Shown here piece after piece: positions 8,271 through 16,713 of a DNA stretch of 64,000 nt (its first letter is position 1; each line of letters opens with the position of its first letter). Location of the stretch: the NCBI RefSeq assembly GCF_030209755.1, contig NZ_JARVRH010000012.1, positions 186,001-250,000 on the forward strand, given 5' to 3'. This stretch comes from Arthrobacter sp. efr-133-TYG-118. GTDB taxonomy: Bacteria; Actinomycetota; Actinomycetes; Actinomycetales; Micrococcaceae. The notes under the pieces are model-generated. The model saw nothing but the letters and a program-made list of their open reading frames with translations, did no database searches and had not been told where the DNA came from. The translations under genes and the position numbers were made by a program.

Positions 8271-8359
8271 TTATGGGGGACGCGAGTGCTTCCGGGCCGA
8301 CGGCGCCCCTTGCCTAATGGCACTATTAGGGGATCGCTTCGATTGCGGCAGGAGGCCCC

Positions 8360-9733
8360 ATGGTTAGAGTTTCGGGGGAACCACGATGGACCCGCCCGTT
8401 CAGGAACCGACTAGCTTCAGCCTCGACCGGATGGTGGCTGATGATTGTCGTGTTCGTCGAGGCCGCGGTCGCCTTGTCCATTCGCCTGCCAATGGCTTTC
8501 GGATATCCGCCGTGGGGCGGCATCGATGATTCCACCACATTCCCCGGGCTCCTATCGCTGTTGGTTGTGCCCTTGGTGGTGCTGGCAGCATGGCGCCTGA
8601 TGCGGCAGCAGCAGCGGGAGCGAAGGCAGGCATTCCGGACCTCCCGTTTGATGGACACAGTGCTGCACGCAAGCCCGGACTGGTTGTGGGCCACCGGCCC
8701 GGATGGGCGATTCACTTTCTCCAGCCCGGCCTGCAAGGACATCACCGGATACGAACCTTCCGAGCTGCTGGGAAGACATATCACCTACGTCATCGACCCC
8801 GCGGATTTGGCGGAGGCACGGGAAGACTGGAAGGCAAGGGAAAGCGGAGACTCCTCGTGGTCCCGGGTGGTGACCGTTTGCCGCCACCGGAATGGCGGCC
8901 GCGTCTTGGTTGACGTGTCCGGAAGGCCAATGCGTGATCGGGAAGGCAAGGACTGCGGCTTCGAGGGTACCTGTCGCGTCCTCGACGCAGAGATGGCACG
9001 TTCGCGCGCTGAAGTCACTGCCCGCACCCAGGAATTGCTCACCGGCGGCTCGCTCACAACAGCTTTCCAACCGATCAAACTGTTGGAAACTGGCAGCGTC
9101 ATCGGAGCAGAAGCCCTGACAAGATTCGGCGGGCCGGACGGCGGGTCCCCCGAAGTGCGTTTTGTTGAGGCAGCTTCCGTAGGGCTCGATATCGAGCTTG
9201 AAATCCTTGCGCTCCGGGCCGCGCTGACCGCCGCAACAGCGCTCCCGGCGGAACTGTACGTGGGGGCGAATCTCTCGCCCCGCGCATGCCTTGACCCGCG
9301 GCTGTCAGCCACGATTGAGGGGTCTGACATCCCTGCACGGCGCATCGTGCTTGAACTGACCGAACGCCACGAAGTTGCCAACTACGGACCGCTCGCTGAA
9401 GCACTGGCGCCGCTGCGTCGCGCCGGGCTGCGGATCGCCGTCGACGACGCAGGAGCGGGCTTTGCTTCAATGCGCCACATCCTGCAGCTCAAGCCAGACC
9501 TGATCAAACTCGATCGCGAGATCATAGCCGGCATCGATGCAGATCCTGGGCAGCGGGCCCTGGGAGCCGCGATGGTTGGTTTTTCCTCGGAAATCGGAGC
9601 AACGCTGGTGGCCGAAGGGATCGAGACCGAAGCTGAATTGGCTGCGGTCACCAAGCTCGGCATGACGTCAGCCCAGGGTTACTTGATCGGCCGTCCCTCG
9701 CTCAACCGGGAGGACTGGGCGGGATGGGGGTAG
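8360..9733 (+). CDS. Membrane-anchored PAS-EAL cyclic-di-GMP phosphodiesterase
   Basis: This 457-aa protein has two N-terminal membrane helices (about 26-42 and 62-79), a PAS domain (about 95-210, including SPDWLWATGPDGRFTF and ITGYEPSELLG) and a C-terminal EAL domain (about 230-450). The EAL signature is intact: E251-A252-L253, ELTER, DDAGAGFAS, KLDREII and VAEGIETEAEL. It should therefore hydrolyse c-di-GMP. No GGDEF domain is present, so it is a dedicated phosphodiesterase with a sensory input. A strong ribosome site (caggaggcccc) precedes the ATG. It is a single gene between two operons and its ligand is unknown. Confidence 0.88.
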   Translation: MVRVSGEPRWTRPFRNRLASASTGWWLMIVVFVEAAVALSIRLPMAFGYPPWGGIDDSTTFPGLLSLLVVPLVVLAAWRLMRQQQRERRQAFRTSRLMDTVLHASPDWLWATGPDGRFTFSSPACKDITGYEPSELLGRHITYVIDPADLAEAREDWKARESGDSSWSRVVTVCRHRNGGRVLVDVSGRPMRDREGKDCGFEGTCRVLDAEMARSRAEVTARTQELLTGGSLTTAFQPIKLLETGSVIGAEALTRFGGPDGGSPEVRFVEAASVGLDIELEILALRAALTAATALPAELYVGANLSPRACLDPRLSATIEGSDIPARRIVLELTERHEVANYGPLAEALAPLRRAGLRIAVDDAGAGFASMRHILQLKPDLIKLDREIIAGIDADPGQRALGAAMVGFSSEIGATLVAEGIETEAELAAVTKLGMTSAQGYLIGRPSLNREDWAGWG

Positions 9734-9742
9734 CAGGGGCCG

Positions 9743-10171
9743 CTACACCTGCGGCTGGTGCGCCGTCACCAGCGCGTCGGGATCACGAACAACAATTCCA
9801 CCAGCCGTCTCCACTGGAAGCCCGTTCCGCGCCCAATACTCAATGCCGCCGATCATTTCGCGCACCGGGTATCCGAGCTCGGCGAACGCCAGTGCCGCGA
9901 AGGTACTGCCGTTGCAGCCCGGCCCCCAGGAATAGACCACCACTGAGCTCCCGGCCGGGATCAGGGCACCAACGCGGGCCTGGATCTCGGCGGTAGGCAA
10001 GTGAACGGCACCGGGGATATGTCCGTGGTCCCAGGAAGACTGCCTGCGTGTGTCCACGAGCACAAAACTGCCGGGAGCCGCATCCGCAACGTCCATGACG
10101 TCGATCTCGAACTGCAGCTTCGCGCGTAAGTACGCGGCCGCTACATCGGCGTCGTTCATTGGCTTTTCCAT
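9743..10171 (-). CDS. Rhodanese-like domain protein
   Basis: This 142-aa single-domain rhodanese has the conserved VLVDTRRQSSWDHGHIPGAVHLP strand-loop. Its active-site loop has Cys86 in GPGCNGST, which would carry the persulfide. It probably acts as a sulfurtransferase or sulfur carrier; the acceptor is unknown. An AGGAGGGCAG ribosome site precedes the ATG at 10171, 8 bp after the stop of the upstream IclR gene, so it is probably co-transcribed with the GH20/ABC operon. I see no metabolic reason for its presence there. Confidence 0.85.
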   Translation of the reverse strand: MEKPMNDADVAAAYLRAKLQFEIDVMDVADAAPGSFVLVDTRRQSSWDHGHIPGAVHLPTAEIQARVGALIPAGSSVVVYSWGPGCNGSTFAALAFAELGYPVREMIGGIEYWARNGLPVETAGGIVVRDPDALVTAHQPQV

Positions 10172-10179
10172 CTGCCCTC

Positions 10180-10995
10180 CTAGGCCAGCTTCGCGAGTTT
10201 GGCGTTCGCCCGCCGCGATCCCAGCTTGGCCGAAATGCGCAGGCTGGTTTCGGCGGCCATAGGGCCCACTTCGCGGACGCGCTTGGCGGTCATCCGGGAC
10301 GACAACGAGGAGACGCTGAGGGCGGCCACGACGTGGTCATCGTGGCCGAAGATCGGAGCGGCGACGCACCGGACCTCGGGTTCGTTCTCGCGGTCGTCGA
10401 TCGCGTAGCCACGACGGCGGATCGCCGCGAACTCGGCCCGCAACTGCCCCGGATCGGTGATGGTCCGTTCCGTCAGCGGCACCAGTTCGTCAGCCAGGAT
10501 CGGCGCCACCACTTCCTCCGGACTGAACGCGAGCATGGCCTTGCCTACCGCGGTGCAGTACGCAGGCATGGTCGCGCCAACCCGTGATGCCATGCGAACC
10601 GTTGCCTCGTCCTCCACCTTGTCGAGATAGACGACGTCGTGGCCGGACAGAACCACCAGGTGGCACGTGCTTTCCGTGGCCCTCATCAGCAGTCTGAGCT
10701 CGGCGTTGGCGACGCTGCGCAAATCGAGCCGATCCAGGTAGGCCTGCCCCAAACGTAGGCACCCATGGCCCAGCCGGAAGCGGCCGCTCTCAGCATCCCG
10801 TTCCAGCAGGTTTTCCTCCAACAAGGGCGCGGCCAAGCGCAGCACCGTGCTCTTGTTGAGCCCGGAGACCTTGGTCAGCTCCACCAGCGCGAGTCCGTCC
10901 GCGCTCACCGGATGCTCCGCCACGACGGCCAGCAATGCCAGCGCTTTCCGCAACGAGGCCGAGGAGTTCCGGGCCTCCGTACCTTCAGTACCCAC
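10180..10995 (-). CDS. IclR-family transcriptional regulator
   Basis: This 271-aa regulator has a winged-HTH near residues 12-75 (KVSGLNKSTVLRLAAPLLEENLL) and an IclR effector domain with VVYLDKVEDEATVRMASRVGATMPAYCTAVGKAMLA. It lies 6 bp downstream of the GH20 hexosaminidase gene in the same minus-strand operon as the sugar ABC transporter. The natural inference is that it regulates uptake and hydrolysis of that saccharide. The start is GTG with AGGAA upstream. It is distinct in sequence from the IclR protein at 7053-7814. Confidence 0.87.
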   Translation of the reverse strand: MGTEGTEARNSSASLRKALALLAVVAEHPVSADGLALVELTKVSGLNKSTVLRLAAPLLEENLLERDAESGRFRLGHGCLRLGQAYLDRLDLRSVANAELRLLMRATESTCHLVVLSGHDVVYLDKVEDEATVRMASRVGATMPAYCTAVGKAMLAFSPEEVVAPILADELVPLTERTITDPGQLRAEFAAIRRRGYAIDDRENEPEVRCVAAPIFGHDDHVVAALSVSSLSSRMTAKRVREVGPMAAETSLRISAKLGSRRANAKLAKLA

Positions 10996-11001
10996 GTGTT
11001 C

Positions 11002-12615
11002 CTATCCAGCGACGCTGCGCTGCTCGGCGTCGTAATCGCGTTTCCAGCCAACCACGCCCGGCCTCAACTGCCAGGGATGGGGTCCGGACAGCGGCCGGTA
11101 TTCCACTCCCATGGCCTCCAGGCGTTCCAGATGTGCTCCTTCGAGCCTGGCCAGGAAACCATCGTAGTCCCGGTTTTCGGGCTGGGACCAGAGCACCTCC
11201 GCCACGGCGCTCAGCCGCGGAAACGCGGCGAAGTGGACCCGTCGCGCGGAATCGAGGTGTTCCGTCCAGATGTTGGCCTGCGCCCCGAGGAGCCGGCCGG
11301 AGAACGCCTCATCCGCACCCACGGGCAGCGGTTCGAAGCCGTAGACATCCCGCAGGGTGGTGACAAAACCCACGGGCACGGGTTCATTGTCGCCGTCGGC
11401 CTGCCGGTGGTCCAGGTACAGCCTGTGCTCGGGGCACATGACCACGTCATAACCGCTTGTGAGCGCGCTCAGACCGCCTTCATAGCCTCGCCAGGAGGCT
11501 ACCAACGCGCCGTCCGGCAGTTCGCCGTCGCCGATTTCGTCCCACACGGAGGTCGCGCGTCCGTGCCCTTGAAGGTGCTTTGCCAACTGCCCGACAAACC
11601 AGCTGTGCAATCCGGAAACGTCCGGCAAGCCGAGTTCGGCGGCTTTGGCCTGTGCCTCCACACTGGACTGCCACTGGGCCAGAGGGACTTCGTCCCCACC
11701 CAGGCTGATCCAGCGGGACGAGAAGATCTCCACCACTTCATCGAGTACGTTTCGGTAGAACTCGAGCGAGGCTTCCGAGACTTCCAGGACCGTCTCGTTG
11801 ATTCCCCAACGGGTCCACACCTCGGGGGCCGGGCCGGTGCCCAGTTCGGGGTAGGCGGCGATGGCGGCCTGGCTGTGCCCGGGGACATCGATTTCGGGGA
11901 TGACTGTGATGTGCCGCTCGGCAGCGAACGCGACCACTTCGCGGAGATCGTCCTGGCTGTAGAAACCGCCGTGCGGAAGCCCGTCGAAGACCCCTGCCCG
12001 CCACGAACCCAGCGAGGACTCACGCCGCCACGCACCGGTATCAGTGAGTTTCGGGTAGCGGTTGATCTGGATCCGCCAGCCTTGGTCGTCCGTGAGGTGC
12101 AGGTGCAGGACGTTGAGCTTGTGCATGGCCATCACCTCGATGAACCGCAGCAGGTTGTCCTTGGGCATGAAGTGCCGGGCCACGTCCAACATGGCGCCCC
12201 GGTACCCGAAGCGCGGCTGGTCCTGGATGGCTACCTTGGGAACCGGCCACACGCCGTCCGTTTCCGGAACTGGCGCTTGCCGCAGTGCGGCCGGCCCCAT
12301 CAGCTGCAGGAGCGTCTGCGCGGCATAGAAGGCTCCGGCCGGACCGCCTGCTTGAATCACGACGGCGGCGCCCACCTCCAGGCGGTACGCCTCGGCGTCG
12401 AGCTCCGGGTCAAGCCAAAGGCTGATGCGCGCCTCGGCCACGTCGGCCGGGGACAGGTCCCAGCCAGTGGCCGCGCCGAGGGTCCGGGCCAGCCAGCGGC
12501 GCGCGCTGTTGAGCTCCGGATCGGCGGCCAAGGTGGTGGCTGCGTCCAGTTCCAGGAAACCGCCGCCGGACTCCACCGAGCACGGAACGGGAACCAGCAG
12601 ATCTGCGGCGCTCAT
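11002..12615 (-). CDS. Beta-N-acetylhexosaminidase (GH20)
   Basis: This 537-aa glycoside hydrolase family 20 enzyme has a small N-terminal GH20b domain (about 8-130) and a TIM barrel with GYRGAMLDVARHFM and LHLHLTDDQGWRIQI. The catalytic pair is Asp308-Glu309 in SLGGDEVP. GH20 enzymes release terminal GlcNAc or GalNAc with neighbouring-group catalysis. There is no signal peptide, so it acts in the cytoplasm on imported oligosaccharides such as chitobiose. That fits the ABC importer genes directly upstream, and its start overlaps the permease stop by 4 bp. The longer frame to 12723 adds an unrelated Arg/His-rich stretch and is rejected. Confidence 0.92.
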   Translation of the reverse strand: MSAADLLVPVPCSVESGGGFLELDAATTLAADPELNSARRWLARTLGAATGWDLSPADVAEARISLWLDPELDAEAYRLEVGAAVVIQAGGPAGAFYAAQTLLQLMGPAALRQAPVPETDGVWPVPKVAIQDQPRFGYRGAMLDVARHFMPKDNLLRFIEVMAMHKLNVLHLHLTDDQGWRIQINRYPKLTDTGAWRRESSLGSWRAGVFDGLPHGGFYSQDDLREVVAFAAERHITVIPEIDVPGHSQAAIAAYPELGTGPAPEVWTRWGINETVLEVSEASLEFYRNVLDEVVEIFSSRWISLGGDEVPLAQWQSSVEAQAKAAELGLPDVSGLHSWFVGQLAKHLQGHGRATSVWDEIGDGELPDGALVASWRGYEGGLSALTSGYDVVMCPEHRLYLDHRQADGDNEPVPVGFVTTLRDVYGFEPLPVGADEAFSGRLLGAQANIWTEHLDSARRVHFAAFPRLSAVAEVLWSQPENRDYDGFLARLEGAHLERLEAMGVEYRPLSGPHPWQLRPGVVGWKRDYDAEQRSVAG

Positions 12616-13520
12616 CCCTTCACCGCCCCGGCCAGGCCGGACACGAGCTTTCGCTGGACGGCAATGAAGAAGATCAGCACCGGAATGGTCATGATCACGG
12701 AACCGGCCATGATGGCACCCCAATCGTTCTGGTCGGGCTTGAAGAAAGTCAACAATGCCATGGGCAGAGTCTGGTTCTCCTGGGCGGAAATGATGAACGT
12801 CTTGGCGAAGAGGAAGTCATTCCAGGTGGAGATGAACGAGAATACCGAGCACGCCACCACGCCGGGAGCCACCAGCGGGAAGAGCACAGAGCGGACAAAA
12901 CGGAAGCCGCTTGCCCCGTCCAGGCGCGCTGCTTCCTCGATCTCAACCGGCACGGCCGCCACAAATCCACGGAGCATCCAGATCGCGAACGGAATGCTGA
13001 AGCCCACATGGACCAACACCAGGGAGCCGAGCTGGTTCAGGCCGACTATCGGTACCGCCTCCCCTGCATTGCGAAGCAGGAAGAACAGCGGAATCGTCAG
13101 CGCCTCCACCGGCACCATCTGGGAGACCAAGACCACGATCAGCAGCTTGGTGCGCATCTTGAATTCGTAACGGGTCAGCGCCACGGACGCCAGGAAAGCC
13201 AGCACGGTCGAGATGATGACGACGACGAGCGCCACGATCACGCTGTTGAGGAAGTACCGGCCGAAGTTGTTCACCGACAGGACCCGCATGAAGGAATCGA
13301 GGGATGGTTCCAGTGTGAACGGCGCGGCATCGCCGGCGTCGAGCGCTGTCTTCGGCTTGAGGGCCGAAAGGACCATCCAGAACAATGGGAACGCGACGAG
13401 AAGCGCGATGGCGAGTGCCGCCGCATCTGCTCCGAACCGGCGTCGTCCGCCTTTGCGGAGCTTTTGCGGCGCGTCCGGCGCGCGCCGGTTCTTGCGGAGT
13501 GAAACGTCGACGGCGGTCAC
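12612..13520 (-). CDS. Sugar ABC transporter permease (MalG type)
   Basis: This 302-aa inner-membrane permease of the CUT1 carbohydrate uptake family has six predicted helices and the cytoplasmic EAA loop EEAARLDGASGFRFVRSVLFPL near residue 205. It is the second permease of the operon and overlaps its neighbours by 4 bp on each side (ATGA). With the partner permease and lipoprotein it should import an oligosaccharide. No ATP-binding gene is present, so it probably uses a shared MsiK-like ATPase encoded elsewhere, as is common in actinobacteria. Confidence 0.9.
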   Translation of the reverse strand: MTAVDVSLRKNRRAPDAPQKLRKGGRRRFGADAAALAIALLVAFPLFWMVLSALKPKTALDAGDAAPFTLEPSLDSFMRVLSVNNFGRYFLNSVIVALVVVIISTVLAFLASVALTRYEFKMRTKLLIVVLVSQMVPVEALTIPLFFLLRNAGEAVPIVGLNQLGSLVLVHVGFSIPFAIWMLRGFVAAVPVEIEEAARLDGASGFRFVRSVLFPLVAPGVVACSVFSFISTWNDFLFAKTFIISAQENQTLPMALLTFFKPDQNDWGAIMAGSVIMTIPVLIFFIAVQRKLVSGLAGAVKG

Positions 13521-14512
13521 AGGACTTCTCCCGTTCTCTTGAGGATGCGGAGGTAGACCAGGGTGACGATCATCAGCAGCGCGGTCATGATGACACCGAG
13601 GGCCGAGCCGAGGCCGTAAAGGCTGGCCGCGAAGGCCTGCTGGTAGCCGTAGACGTTCAGCACGAGGTTCTGCCCGGCGATACCGCCACCGTTGGTCATG
13701 ATGTAGATCTGCGAGAAGATCTTGAAATTCCAGATGATCGACTGGATGGTCACCACCATCACTATGGGACGCAGCATGGGAAGCATGATGCTGCGCGCGA
13801 TCCGGGGCATCGACGCACCGTCGAGCCGCGCCGCCTCAATCACTTCGGTGGAGATCGCCTGGATCCCGGCGTAGACCGTGACCAGCACGAACGGGAACGA
13901 ACACCACACCACTTCGCTGGCTACCAGGCCAAAAGCGGACCATTTGTCGTAGGTCCAGGAGTAGCCGTTGAATTGGGTCAGACCGATGGAGACAAGGGCC
14001 TTGTTGACCAGCCCCAATGTGGGATCGAAGAGGAACAACCACACCGCGCTGCCGGTGACGGCCGGGGTAGCCCATGCGCCCAGCGAGACCACGAACAGTG
14101 CGGTCCGGACCCAAGGCCGGAGCCGCGTGGCCAGCACGGCCAGCGACGTTCCCACCAGCAGGGTCAGGACAACGCAGGCGCCCGCAAACAGCACGGTGTT
14201 GCCCAAGACAGACCAGAACTCAGGGTCGGCCACCAGCTTCTGGTAGTTCTCCAGGCCGGTGAACTGCAGGGGTGCCTTGCCGCTGACCTGGGCCTGGCGG
14301 TAGTCGTACAACGAAACGTTGATCAGTTGGAAGATCGGGTACCCCAGCAGCGCAATCAAGACAATGAACGCCGGAGCCAGGTAGAACCAAGGTTCCAGGC
14401 CGCGCTTGCCTAGCGCACGACGGCGGGACGCGCCCGCCGTCGTCGGCTTGCGGCTCTGCTTGGGGCTCTGCGTTCCGCTTACGTCCGCCTTCGCGGACGT
14501 AAGCGCCGTCAT
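13517..14512 (-). CDS. Sugar ABC transporter permease (MalF type)
   Basis: This 331-aa CUT1 permease has an Arg/Lys-rich cytoplasmic N-terminus, the usual first helix WFYLAPAFIVLIALLGYPIF, five further helices and the EAA loop EVIEAARLDGASMPRIARSIML near residue 225. It lies between the substrate-binding lipoprotein gene and the second permease gene, with a 4-bp overlap to the latter. The substrate is inferred as an amino-sugar oligosaccharide from the linked GH20 hexosaminidase. Confidence 0.9.
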   Translation of the reverse strand: MTALTSAKADVSGTQSPKQSRKPTTAGASRRRALGKRGLEPWFYLAPAFIVLIALLGYPIFQLINVSLYDYRQAQVSGKAPLQFTGLENYQKLVADPEFWSVLGNTVLFAGACVVLTLLVGTSLAVLATRLRPWVRTALFVVSLGAWATPAVTGSAVWLFLFDPTLGLVNKALVSIGLTQFNGYSWTYDKWSAFGLVASEVVWCSFPFVLVTVYAGIQAISTEVIEAARLDGASMPRIARSIMLPMLRPIVMVVTIQSIIWNFKIFSQIYIMTNGGGIAGQNLVLNVYGYQQAFAASLYGLGSALGVIMTALLMIVTLVYLRILKRTGEVL

Positions 14513-14555
14513 GACGCACCGCCCGGCGCGGATCTACCTTGAGTCACGAGCCCGA

Positions 14556-15848
14556 TCATTTGGATCCGAAGACCTTGTTCATGGCGGCTGCCGCGTCCCC
14601 AGTAGCCGTGTTGACGTCAGCCTTGCCGGTGACAATCTTCTGGTACATGCCGGTGAAGATGCCTTGGGCGTCGATCGTGGACCAGGTTTCCGTCACCGGG
14701 ACAAAGTTGGTGCCGGCGGCGAGGGTTTTGATGAAGGGGTCAAGCTGCGGGTTGGAGGCTGCAACGGATTTCTGGACGTCGCTGAACGTCGGCAGGTTGC
14801 CCATGGCATCGAACATCTTTTGCTGGTACTTCTTGCCTGCCAGCAGCTCGACGAACTCAGCCGCCAGGGTGTGGTGCTTGCTGCTGTTGAAGACGCCCAG
14901 GTTGTTGCCGCCGGCAAATGCGGGGGCGATCGATCCAGCTGTATTGCCGGGAACCGGAACCACTGCGAACTTGTCCTTGACGGCGCTGGCTGCCACGGCC
15001 TTGTAGTTGAAGTCGCCACCGATGGTCATGGCCGACTTTCCGGCGATGAACTGCTGCACGCTGGCGTTTCCGCCGAATTCGGCGCACGTCTGGGGTGGGC
15101 AGATGTCGTTCTTGAGCAACCGGGCATAAGCGGAGATGCCGTCCCGGGATCCGGCCGAATCCAAGCCCGAGACAAAGGTGCCACCCTTCTTCGTGGCGAT
15201 GGTGCCGCCGTTGGCCCAGAGGTAGGGCATGGCGGAGAACTGCGCAGCTCCACCGACGGAAATGCCGAGCATGTCCGGGTTGGCTGCGCGGACGGCACGG
15301 GCCACGGTTTCGACGTCCGCGAGGGTCTTCGGAGCCTCCAGTCCAAGCTTCTGCAGCAGATCCGTGCGGTAGTAGAGGGCCCGGACGCCCACGTACCACG
15401 GCACGCCGTAGTTCTTGCCTCCGACGTCCGTGGTGGCCAGGATTTTGCTGTCCAGGTCCTTTGACTCGTCCCAGGCCTTGATGTCGGCGGTCATGTCGGA
15501 CAATCCGCCCGACGCGACGTAGCTGGCGAGGTCGGTGTTGCCGAATTCGGCGACGTCGGGAGCGCTCGAGGGGTCGTTGAACGCGGCCTTGAATCGTTCC
15601 GCCCGGCTGTCGACGGGAATGTACTGGACGTCGACCTTGACGCCGTTGTGGCTGGCTTCGAAATCCGAAACCGCGGCCTTGACGACCGCGGATTTAGGGT
15701 CTTGGTTGACTTCCGAGAACAGCCACACGCGGATGGTGCCGGACTTCTCATCCGAGGATGACGCGGCGTTGTTCGACGTGGGCGGGGCGCAGGCCGTTAG
15801 CGCCAGGGCGGCGAGGGCAAAGGCAGCCGCAGAGCGTGCGATTTTCAA
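14556..15848 (-). CDS. Sugar ABC transporter substrate-binding lipoprotein
   Basis: This is an extracellular solute-binding protein (family 1) of about 430 residues. The N-terminus is a lipoprotein signal peptide with the lipobox LTAC (Cys20), so it should be membrane-anchored outside the cell. Periplasmic-binding-fold segments follow, such as VDVQYIPVDSRAERFKAAF and PYLWANGGTI. I prefer the TTG at 15848 because GGAGG lies 5-6 bases upstream and it gives a clean signal peptide; an ATG four codons earlier (15860) is possible. It is the first gene of an operon with two permeases, GH20 hexosaminidase, IclR regulator and rhodanese. Confidence 0.88.
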   Translation of the reverse strand: MKIARSAAAFALAALALTACAPPTSNNAASSSDEKSGTIRVWLFSEVNQDPKSAVVKAAVSDFEASHNGVKVDVQYIPVDSRAERFKAAFNDPSSAPDVAEFGNTDLASYVASGGLSDMTADIKAWDESKDLDSKILATTDVGGKNYGVPWYVGVRALYYRTDLLQKLGLEAPKTLADVETVARAVRAANPDMLGISVGGAAQFSAMPYLWANGGTIATKKGGTFVSGLDSAGSRDGISAYARLLKNDICPPQTCAEFGGNASVQQFIAGKSAMTIGGDFNYKAVAASAVKDKFAVVPVPGNTAGSIAPAFAGGNNLGVFNSSKHHTLAAEFVELLAGKKYQQKMFDAMGNLPTFSDVQKSVAASNPQLDPFIKTLAAGTNFVPVTETWSTIDAQGIFTGMYQKIVTGKADVNTATGDAAAAMNKVFGSK

Positions 15849-15957
15849 TGGATCCTCCATGGAGAAAAGGGTTCGGTGCCCGGCGGACCTCCGCTTCGGG
15901 TATGGAAGGAAACTTTACAAACATACTTTTGTGAGCGGAAGCACAAGCGGCAAAAGG

Positions 15958-15970
15958 TTTGCATTGCAAA
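15958..15970. promoter_or_regulatory. 13-bp palindrome upstream of the sugar ABC operon
   Basis: TTTGCAtTGCAAA is symmetric about its central base and lies about 110 bp upstream of the binding-protein start. It resembles half-sites of catabolic repressors, including the TTGCAAT motif near 5862. Proposed as an operator by pattern only. Confidence 0.35.
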
Positions 15971-15989
15971 ACGAGAATTTGTAAATAGA

Positions 15990-16009
15990 CCACCCTTCAT
16001 GAAGGGTGG
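15990..16009. repeat. 20-bp perfect palindrome beside the csoR operators
   Basis: CCACCCTTCATGAAGGGTGG is self-complementary over all 20 bases and ends one base before the first CsoR-type site. It could be an additional operator for either divergent transcript. Its sequence differs from the copper-box symmetry. Confidence 0.45.
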
Positions 16010-16010
16010 C

Positions 16011-16054
16011 ATACCCCCAGGGGGTACTTGATTTATACCCCTAGGGGGTATACG
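16011..16054 (+). promoter_or_regulatory. Tandem CsoR operators with overlapping promoter
   Basis: There are two G/C-tract palindromes, ATACCCCCAGGGGGTAC (16011-16027) and TATACCCCTAGGGGGTATA (16034-16052). Both match the known CsoR consensus of an ATACCCCC half-site facing its complement. A TATACG element (16049-16054) sits 8 bases before the csoR ATG. The transcript is therefore probably leaderless or nearly so, with the second operator overlapping the -10. Apo-CsoR would repress the copper operon and copper would release it. Confidence 0.85.
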
Positions 16055-16062
16055 TTTGCTAC

Positions 16063-16416
16063 ATGAGCACGATCGATGTGAACCCCACTCATGTGGAATC
16101 CGCAGATTCGAAGCCGGATTCCCAACACGGCTACTCTTCCAACAAGGACGCATACTTGCTGCGCCTTAAGCGGATCGAGGGCCAAGTGCGCGGTATTGCG
16201 CGCATGGTGGAAGAGGACAAATACTGCATCGACATCCTCACGCAAGTCTCGGCAGTCACGAAGGCGCTGCATGCGGTGAGCCTCGGGCTCGTGGAGGAAC
16301 ACATCGGGCACTGCGTTGTCGGCGCAGCATCCGAGTCCGATCCGGTCGTGCGCGCCGAGCAAATCGACATCAAGGTCAAGGAGGCAGCCGATGCCATCGG
16401 GCGCCTGCTGCGGTAA
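16063..16416 (+). CDS. csoR: Copper-sensing repressor CsoR
   Basis: This 117-aa CsoR/RcnR-family four-helix repressor has the RLKRIEGQVRGIARM DNA-binding helix. It has the complete Cu(I) ligand set Cys55 (KYCIDIL), His80 (VEEHIGHC) and Cys84. The Cys-His-Cys pattern indicates a copper rather than nickel or formaldehyde sensor. It is autoregulated through the two palindromes directly upstream and heads an operon with copZ and copA. No ribosome site is obvious, consistent with a leaderless start. Confidence 0.93.
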   Translation: MSTIDVNPTHVESADSKPDSQHGYSSNKDAYLLRLKRIEGQVRGIARMVEEDKYCIDILTQVSAVTKALHAVSLGLVEEHIGHCVVGAASESDPVVRAEQIDIKVKEAADAIGRLLR

Positions 16417-16465
16417 CCCCGCAAGCACTCACCACACCATTCAACTCACCACCAAGGAGCACGCC

Positions 16466-16705
16466 ATGGGCCACACCGCTACCATCCAGACGAACGTCAG
16501 CGTTTCCGGCATGACCTGCGGGCACTGCGTTTCAGCAGTCAGCGAGGAAATTGAGTCCCTGGCGGGAGTGGAGAATGTCGAGATCGACCTGAATGCCGGC
16601 GGAATCTCCACCGTCACCATCACCTCCACCCAGGAATTGTCGCCATCAGAAATCGGCGAAGCCGTCGCCGAAGCCGGCTACCTGGTAGTAGCCAACGAGG
16701 CCTAG
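16466..16705 (+). CDS. copZ: Copper chaperone CopZ (HMA domain)
   Basis: This is a 79-aa single heavy-metal-associated domain with the Cu(I)-binding MTCGHC motif (Cys18, Cys21) and the beta-alpha-beta-beta-alpha-beta order of Atx1-like chaperones. It should deliver Cu(I) to the neighbouring P-type ATPase. AAGGAGC precedes the ATG at 16466. It lies 49 bp after csoR and 8 bp before copA, in the same operon. Confidence 0.93.
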   Translation: MGHTATIQTNVSVSGMTCGHCVSAVSEEIESLAGVENVEIDLNAGGISTVTITSTQELSPSEIGEAVAEAGYLVVANEA

Positions 16706-16713
16706 GGGCCAAT

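Noticed and set aside
10765-13170. 801-residue plus-strand reading frame opposite GH20 and IclR
   Set aside because: It is antisense to GH20, IclR and permease genes with intact catalytic motifs, and has no recognisable domain.
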